Origin: Takakia lepidozioides | Lineage: Eukaryota; Streptophyta; Takakiopsida; Takakiales; Takakiaceae | Reading direction: 5' to 3' | Assembly (NCBI GenBank): GCA_030704615.1 | Contig: CM060731.1 | Span: 84,050,756 to 84,114,755 of the forward strand | DNA: 64,000 nt | Part shown: positions 58,854-64,000 of the stretch, piece by piece | Position numbering within the stretch: position 1 is the first letter of the stretch | Layout of the letters: each line of letters opens with the position of its first letter | Notes under the pieces: generated by a model | Told to the model about the DNA's origin: nothing | The model's input: only the letters and a program-made list of their open reading frames with translations | The model's database searches: none | Translations under genes and position numbers: made by a program

Positions 58854-58952
58854 CTAGTACTCCCCACAAGAACAAACACCATTTTGGAAGTGGTGAAAGC
58901 GGTTGGCATCCCGTACAACAATCTCTCGCTTAGTTATCTTTGAGATGAATGT
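58854..58952 (-). pseudogene. PPR-DYW domain, C-terminal piece
   Basis: Reads [20 protein letters not shown] then [11 protein letters not shown]: the zinc-binding end of a DYW deaminase domain (HHF..G.CSCG-[DE]-Y) as in organelle RNA-editing PPR proteins. It belongs with the pieces at 59750-60540 but is separated from them by ~0.8 kb that carries an ALMT-like exon. Confidence 0.8.
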
Positions 58953-59368
58953 GAAAATCCACTGATAATAAAAAGGTGGAAGGCAATGGTTGCGAGGGTA
59001 AAAGCATAGCCCCATTGATCCTTTAGGGGTGGTATTCATTTCAAGAAGCGAAAGACTACACCCCCAATGAAAACACAGAAGTTCTGCACACACCAGATGT
59101 TACGTTATGATGGACGTTCAAGCTTGCAAATAGGACTATAAAGATTGTAGAGAAAAGGCTCAAAGAATCCTTTGCACACCAACTCTACACCTATAGGAAC
59201 ACATTCAAGCTTAAGATGCATGGTGAACAAAGTAGGAGGAAGGAACTTTGACATAACCTACACGACTGCATTTAGTAGGGCTGCCTCCACACACAGAAAC
59301 ATGTCAGAGAGATTATTCATGACTCCCTAAAAAGCATGGAAGTCGCGAATGAAGTGAGATTGTCTTAC

Positions 59369-59610
59369 CACATAGAACGGATAAATAGATTTCCCTAGTA
59401 GTGGCCCGAGTTGATTCAAAACAATAGCTATGGCGACTGCTGCCAAAGTTCCCAAGACCCGATTTAACCTTTTGCTGACAGAGAGGCCAATATTACTCTC
59501 ATAAAGAAGATCAGTTGTTACAACAGCCCATAATGCAATTGATGAAATTCCATCATATGGAGGTGGAAAAGATACAACACAAAATATATAAGCCATACCA
59601 GCAGCTAATC
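59369..59610 (-). pseudogene. ALMT-like exon (aluminium-activated malate transporter family)
   Basis: Bounded by a good acceptor (TTTGCAG before 59610) and donor (GTAAGA after 59369). The 80-residue segment has three hydrophobic stretches with GLAAGMAYIFCVV, GISSIALWAVVTTDLLYESN and SKRLNRVLGTLAAV. This matches the N-terminal membrane region of plant ALMT anion channels (WAVMT...E...G.T..KGLNR.LGT). No neighbouring ALMT exon was found on either side, so this looks like a captured or stranded exon within the broken PPR gene. Confidence 0.7.
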
Positions 59611-59749
59611 CTGCAAACATCAAACTATCTTATGTTAGACATGTTTATCCTTAAGACCTAATGTTATCATTTATGTAACCATAATCCACTCCTGAGAAAA
59701 CATCATGTCAAAGATAAATAACTCTAGCATTATGACAGTCGCAACCTTA

Positions 59750-60032
59750 ATCCATTTTAAAGCAGGTTGTGTGGCAGTCACACACACCCGAAGGTTCTTG
59801 ATGATCCCCAAAGGCATCCCAGAGGTTGTGTTGATAAGACCAAAAGCAATGGCCAGCTTCTCATTGTGGTGTCAAAGAGACGATTCTTTAAGCTCTTCCT
59901 CAACATCATGCAATGCAAAGCGTGGGCTTCACCCCTTCGCACATCATTTGCTCATAGGTCTCCAAAGCCTCCATCCCGCGCCCTTGTTATGCATATCCTG
60001 CAATCATCGCACTCCACAACAGCACATCTCGT
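59750..60032 (-). pseudogene. PPR protein, E and early DYW region (frameshifted)
   Basis: Reads VFDSMAERDVLLWSAMIAGY and EALETYEQMMCEGVKPT (a PPR repeat at about 60030-59910), then EKLAIAFGLINT and IKNLRVC at about 59855-59770, which is the start of the DYW domain. After LRVC the frame shifts (CDCHTT in another frame). The remainder of the domain lies at 58854-58952. Confidence 0.7.
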
Positions 60033-60540
60033 TCAGCCATACTGTCGAACACGCCCTTCATACATTTCCACGAGGGTATTGTTCATAATGACATTTGATA
60101 CAATTGCAGCTCTGACAATGTCGCCATGGACCTCTTTGCCATTTTCCAGAGCTGCCATGCTTGCACACGCATTGCAAATGCACACAAATGTGATGTGGTC
60201 GGGCTTCACCCCTTCCCCCATCATTTGATCATAGGTCAATTGGCATACCCACCAGGGTAGTGTTCAGAATGACATCCAGTACAATCCCAGCTTTGATGTC
60301 ACCATGGACCTCTTTCCCCTTTTCCAGAGCTCCCAGGCTTGCACATGCATTGCATCCTACCAACATTATATTCCACGTGATCAAATATCGTTGAGGCATT
60401 CTGTTGAACACTTGGTGAGCATCGATGATGCTCCGGCACTTAACATACATGTTGACAAGGGTGTTGAGTATAAAAACATTTGACGTGAATCCACTTTGGA
60501 TAATGTGAGTATGCACTTGCTTTCCAGCTTCCAGTTGAAG
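60033..60540 (-). pseudogene. PPR repeats (upstream part of the same broken gene)
   Basis: Contains LLQLEAGKQVHTHIIQSGFT, NTLVNMYVKC, AHQVFNRMPQRYLITWN, then CNACASLGALEKGKEVHGDI, and in a new frame MTYDQMMGEGVKPDHITFVC and CNACASMAALENGKEVHGDI. These are tandem 35-residue PPR motifs of the PLS type, with frame changes near 60235. Duplicated repeat units suggest internal tandem duplication. Confidence 0.75.
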
Positions 60541-60787
60541 AAGGTACCTTCATCAGGGGATTTGCTATTCTATGAGCTATCAGCCATCAGTGTGACGTGG
60601 ATGCGGAAACGGTAGCCACGAGGCAATATAATATTTTTTCTCGGGTTGCCCGTAATTGTATGCTTGGATTTGTGAAAAACAATAATGAAAAATGACACGG
60701 GATTGTACTGACACGCCACCTTTGGCTGCCAAAGGTGGAGGCTGAGCGGGAGAACATAAAGGTAAAAACGAAAAAAATGGATGTCGG

Positions 60788-60823
<36 letters not shown>

Positions 60824-61177
60824 AACATGAGATATGGACTTCTAACTTGGAAGAATTCTGCATGTTTTTGAGCCATTTTAATCTCTAGCTTGAATTGTCG
60901 TTTGCTACGGAAATGTCCAGGGATACTGGTGAAAAATATATATATTTGTTGGACCTAAGTTGAACGAAGGTGGCTCTTATGTCCTTGTATAAGGTACTTT
61001 TCGTTTTTTGGAATGTGATCTTATATTCAATTTCAAACTCTAAAATTTATTTTTTTTCGGGCAGGTTCGTTGGGCAGATGTTCTTGTTCACCTTCGTTGA
61101 CCTTCGTCACTGATGGAATTGTGTTGGTAACTGACAGAATAGGAGCTCTCCTTCATTAGCAGCACCTTGTTCTATCA
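60541..61177. other. Intergenic with poly(A) run
   Basis: A ~32-bp A homopolymer at about 60788-60820 on the plus strand. No gene recognised. Confidence 0.45.
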
Positions 61178-61447
61178 TTGCACTGCTGCCGCTGCCGTTT
61201 CCAGTTGACCATCTACCCGCGCGGATTGTTTGTAGCTATCGATCCACAGGGAAGCAGAAGTAATCTTGTGTTTGAAATCCAGCCATGTTGGATGAATCTG
61301 CACTTCTATCCCTGGTTCTCAGCTATCCCTGCCTGTGTACAAATCATGAATACATCCTCAGCCTTGCTGCTAGCAGCTGACACTGATGGCATGAAGTTCT
61401 TCCATCACAAGAAAGAATATGAAGAAGAAGTCTTCCAAGAAAGATGA
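61178..61447 (+). other. Short open frame, unrecognised
   Basis: 89 codons with a Lys/Glu-rich end. No domain recognised. Its first bases overlap a ~60-bp segment shared with 42337-42400, so the start is repeat-derived. Probably not a gene. Confidence 0.2.
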
Positions 61448-62185
61448 CAAGGAGGCCGAGAGAGCTAATTATGAAACTGAAACAAATTACTGCGACCACC
61501 GAAATCTAGCGGTCGTTTATATCTCTGAAATAATAACATTTACAAAATAAAATAAACACATGTCCACGTGTGCTATACACGATGGTTGCCGTGTCATTGT
61601 AAAGGGTAGAAGTAGATCGTAAAAGTTAAAAATAAAACAAAATTACTTGGCGCAACGTCCGGTTTAAACGTGACGTCCGACGTGTCAGGGCCACGTCACG
61701 TCCAGATTCACAACTAGGGTTTTGTTGGGGGTACTTAGCATACAAGTGTCAAATAGTGGAGTAGGTTTTTGTAAGGTGTGACACGTGTCGGGCATTCTAG
61801 AAGGTTCCACCACCGTTTGACAGGTGGAGCCGCAGGGAGGTCCTGCACCGTATTACTACATATTAGTAACTACTTTAGTCACTACTTAGTGGGCTCCATC
61901 CAAGACCCCACAAACAAATAGGACCATAGGTATATTAATTAATATAGTAAATAATAAGGGTCCAAAATCCTGGCAGGGGCTAATCCTGAAGGTCGAAAGA
62001 AGAGAGAACAATGGAGCAGCCAATGGGGTCACAAGGCAAGGGGTGTATGATTAGATTATTCAAGAGGGCATGTGTCAAGCACAACACGTTAACAGGAAAG
62101 ATGAGGCGGTGAGGTCCAACCTTCTGGAGGTTTCGAGAAGGAGGTCGAAGGCGGGCTGAAAGTTGCTTGCAAGGTGGGGTTGCAA
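61448..62185. other. Intergenic, no gene seen
   Basis: Nothing recognised on either strand. It may include the decayed upstream part of the integrase fragment that follows. Confidence 0.3.
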
Positions 62186-62830
62186 GTGTGGCGGGCTCCA
62201 CAGGAAGGAGAATGTGAACGCAGGCAATGGAATGGTCGAAAGGATCATCAAGACCTTGAAGCAAAGCATCACAGCACTGGGAGTTCTTGGGGATGCCGAG
62301 TGGGATCAAAACTTATACAGGGCTCTTTTGGGTGACCGTATGTCAATACAATCCACCACACGATTTTCACCATTTCAGGTGTTGACAGGGCGAGTGCCAA
62401 GGCTGGGTGTGGATAATAGGTTGCAGGATCTAACCCAAGTGGTGGACACCAATGACTCTCCTGCAGCCATGGCTCAGCAGCTGAACGACAACGTAAGGAT
62501 GTTGGCTGAACTTGATGCTCAACTCAAAGCCAACGTAAAAAGAGGGCAAAAGCAGCAGGCTAGAGATTATGAGAGAAGGCACAAAACTGGCCATGAGTAC
62601 CCAGTTAGGAAGGATCGCTGATCATGATGGGGAAGAAGGGTGCCATGACCAATCCTTGGGAAGGACATACATCTTTGTGGGATACAAGGACCATGCAAAC
62701 CAGCCCACAGGCATGGAGGCTGAGCGCAAATGCATACTGAAGGATGGGTTAGGGAAAACTTGGACAAGAAGCAGGAGGGATCTTAAGCCATATCATCACA
62801 AGGGAGGAACACACACCGAGACGATGGACA
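62186..62830 (+). pseudogene. Ty3/gypsy integrase C-terminal fragment
   Basis: Reads GNGMVERIIKTLKQSI, RFSPFQVLTGRVPRLGVDNR and RDYERRHKTGHEYPVR: the end of an integrase core and its C-terminal region. After a stop near 62620, the next part (TYIFVGYKDHANQPTG, RRDLKPYHHK) continues in another frame to about 62800. No chromodomain or PHD was seen, so it is a different lineage from the element at 55-58 kb. Confidence 0.75.
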
Positions 62831-64000
62831 ACGTGGACGTTGTCACTTAAAAAAAGTGAGCCACACCACATATGTAGTGTGAAAATGTGGTGGTTTTTTA
62901 TGAAAGATTTTGTTTTAGCTAAATACTATTTAGTAAGCAATCTGGCAACGGAATTATGTGATTGGATGACTTTTGGTGGTGGTATGGATGAGAAAGCATC
63001 CATCCACTTATCCATCCTTTTGTCTCTCCCTCTCTTCTTTCTTGTGAGGGGGTCCTCCTTTTATCTCTCCCTCTCTTTCTTCCTCTCCTCAGTCTCTCCT
63101 CTTCCTCTTTCTCATTCTTCTCCTTAGGAGCTCTCTCCTTGTCTTAGTAGCCTTAGTTAGGACCGTTCTCTAGAGGTAGGGCTAGCACTGACCCCGCGTG
63201 ATCCCGACCGAAGAACACGACCCTCCGTCGAAGGTGTCACCGGCTGAGGCTGAGGGTCGGTGTAACGGGTTCGGGCTGAATGTCCTTCCCACCCGAACGT
63301 GTCTGAATGCGTGCCCCCTCCACTCTTGGCGCACCGGGAGGTGGTGGTGGTGTCTTGGGAATGTCACCAAAAAAAAAAAAAACTCCCCAGGGTGGGCCCA
63401 ACCACCCTAGGGAGACATCCCATCAAATAATAGAGAGGGAGGGAGCTGGGAGGGAGAGAGAGAGAAAGAGACTGAAGAAAAGCGTTGCGGCAGCGGGAGC
63501 AAGTGCTGTTGCTGGTGGCAAGGGCCGTGAGGTGGCGGCCACTGCGACACCCAGCCGTTGGGGTCACGGCAACCGGAGCAAAAAAGAAGCCCGACGCCCT
63601 GCTGTTGCTGCCGCCTGCAAGCAGCTGCAGCAGGGCTCAAGGGCGAAAGCTGAGAGGGAGGAAGAACAAAGAGAGGGAGAGGGAGCTGGGTGACACCTGG
63701 TCGTTGGCATCGCCGCGGCGTGAGGAAAGAGAGAAAAGGGGCGCAGGCTCCAGCAGCAGCCCACGACCTTGCCAAGGGAGAGAGAGGAAGGGGGAGAGAT
63801 AGAGAAGCGGTTTCAAGTGGGAAGCCTTAGTTGAGAGATGATTATTTTTTGCTTCGATGTGTGAATACCCGCGCTAGCTAACTTATCATCGTTCCAAGTG
63901 TGAACCCTTGAAAAAATGCAGTGAAGCAACAGCAACAGATATTGTTCCATTCTGATTGGAGTAAATGATTGTTTACAGTATAAAATAAGAATACATGAAC
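62831..64000. other. Low-complexity flank, possibly an LTR
   Basis: Pyrimidine-rich CTCTC/CTTCT tracts (63020-63140), then GC-rich sequence (63180-63350), then purine-rich GAGAG/GGGAG tracts (63420-63800). Its position after the integrase fragment suggests LTR sequence, but I found no paired copy or ends. Frames here are low-complexity artefacts. Confidence 0.3.

Noticed and set aside
63307-63802. Frames in the purine-rich region near the right end
   Set aside because: Glu/Arg-rich low-complexity translation open on both strands, with no domain.

Overview
The window is nuclear DNA of a streptophyte, most likely an early-diverging land plant or a charophyte alga. The support is a spliced PIAL-type SUMO ligase gene, remnants of DYW-class pentatricopeptide (PPR) genes, an ALMT-like exon, plant-style MULE, Ty3/gypsy, LINE and piggyBac remnants, and low gene density. 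The species cannot be fixed from sequence alone; a 500-N gap (54658-55157) shows this is a draft assembly.

Layout. 1-4514: a giant inverted repeat (arms about 2.2 kb) carrying four paralogous copies of an unrecognised protein gene. 4620-5760: array of short palindromes (core AAATGCGGCGCCGCATTT and variants). 6096-11111 (-): ten-exon gene for a ParB/sulfiredoxin-like plus DNA-methylase-like protein (copy A, with stops and a frameshift). 11463-12807: second palindrome array, period 53 bp. 13286-16865 (+): MULE transposase with SWIM finger (copy A). 18100-24080: 120-bp satellite family, partly organised into ~1-kb higher-order units, plus a minisatellite. 25205-25960: piggyBac remnant. 26878-35862 (-): the one convincing intact host gene, a PIAL/SIZ-like SP-RING SUMO ligase; 14 exons join in frame to 920 aa. 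36-43 kb: intergenic DNA, a MITE-like inverted repeat, a rearranged Ty3/gypsy element, PPR and LINE scraps. 43643-50900 (-): copy B of the ParB/methylase gene, broken by a LINE and a 146-bp tandem array. 51100-52410: palindrome array of a different core. 52790-54657 (+): MULE copy B, running into the gap. 55158-58222: Ty3/gypsy pol whose 3' end encodes a PHD finger, then two abutting LTR copies. 58.4-61 kb: LINE scrap, dismembered PPR-DYW gene with an ALMT-like exon lying inside it. 62-64 kb: another retroelement integrase end and low-complexity DNA.

The main point of interest is that 4.6-17.2 kb and 43.6-54.6 kb share one architecture: methylase-like gene on the minus strand, central palindrome array, MULE transposase gene on the plus strand, in the same order with the same exon structure. 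I infer a family of large MULE elements that carry a ParB/DNA-methylase-like gene and their own phased palindromic sites. The palindrome core differs between the copies while the ~53-bp spacing is kept. Both copies here are decayed.
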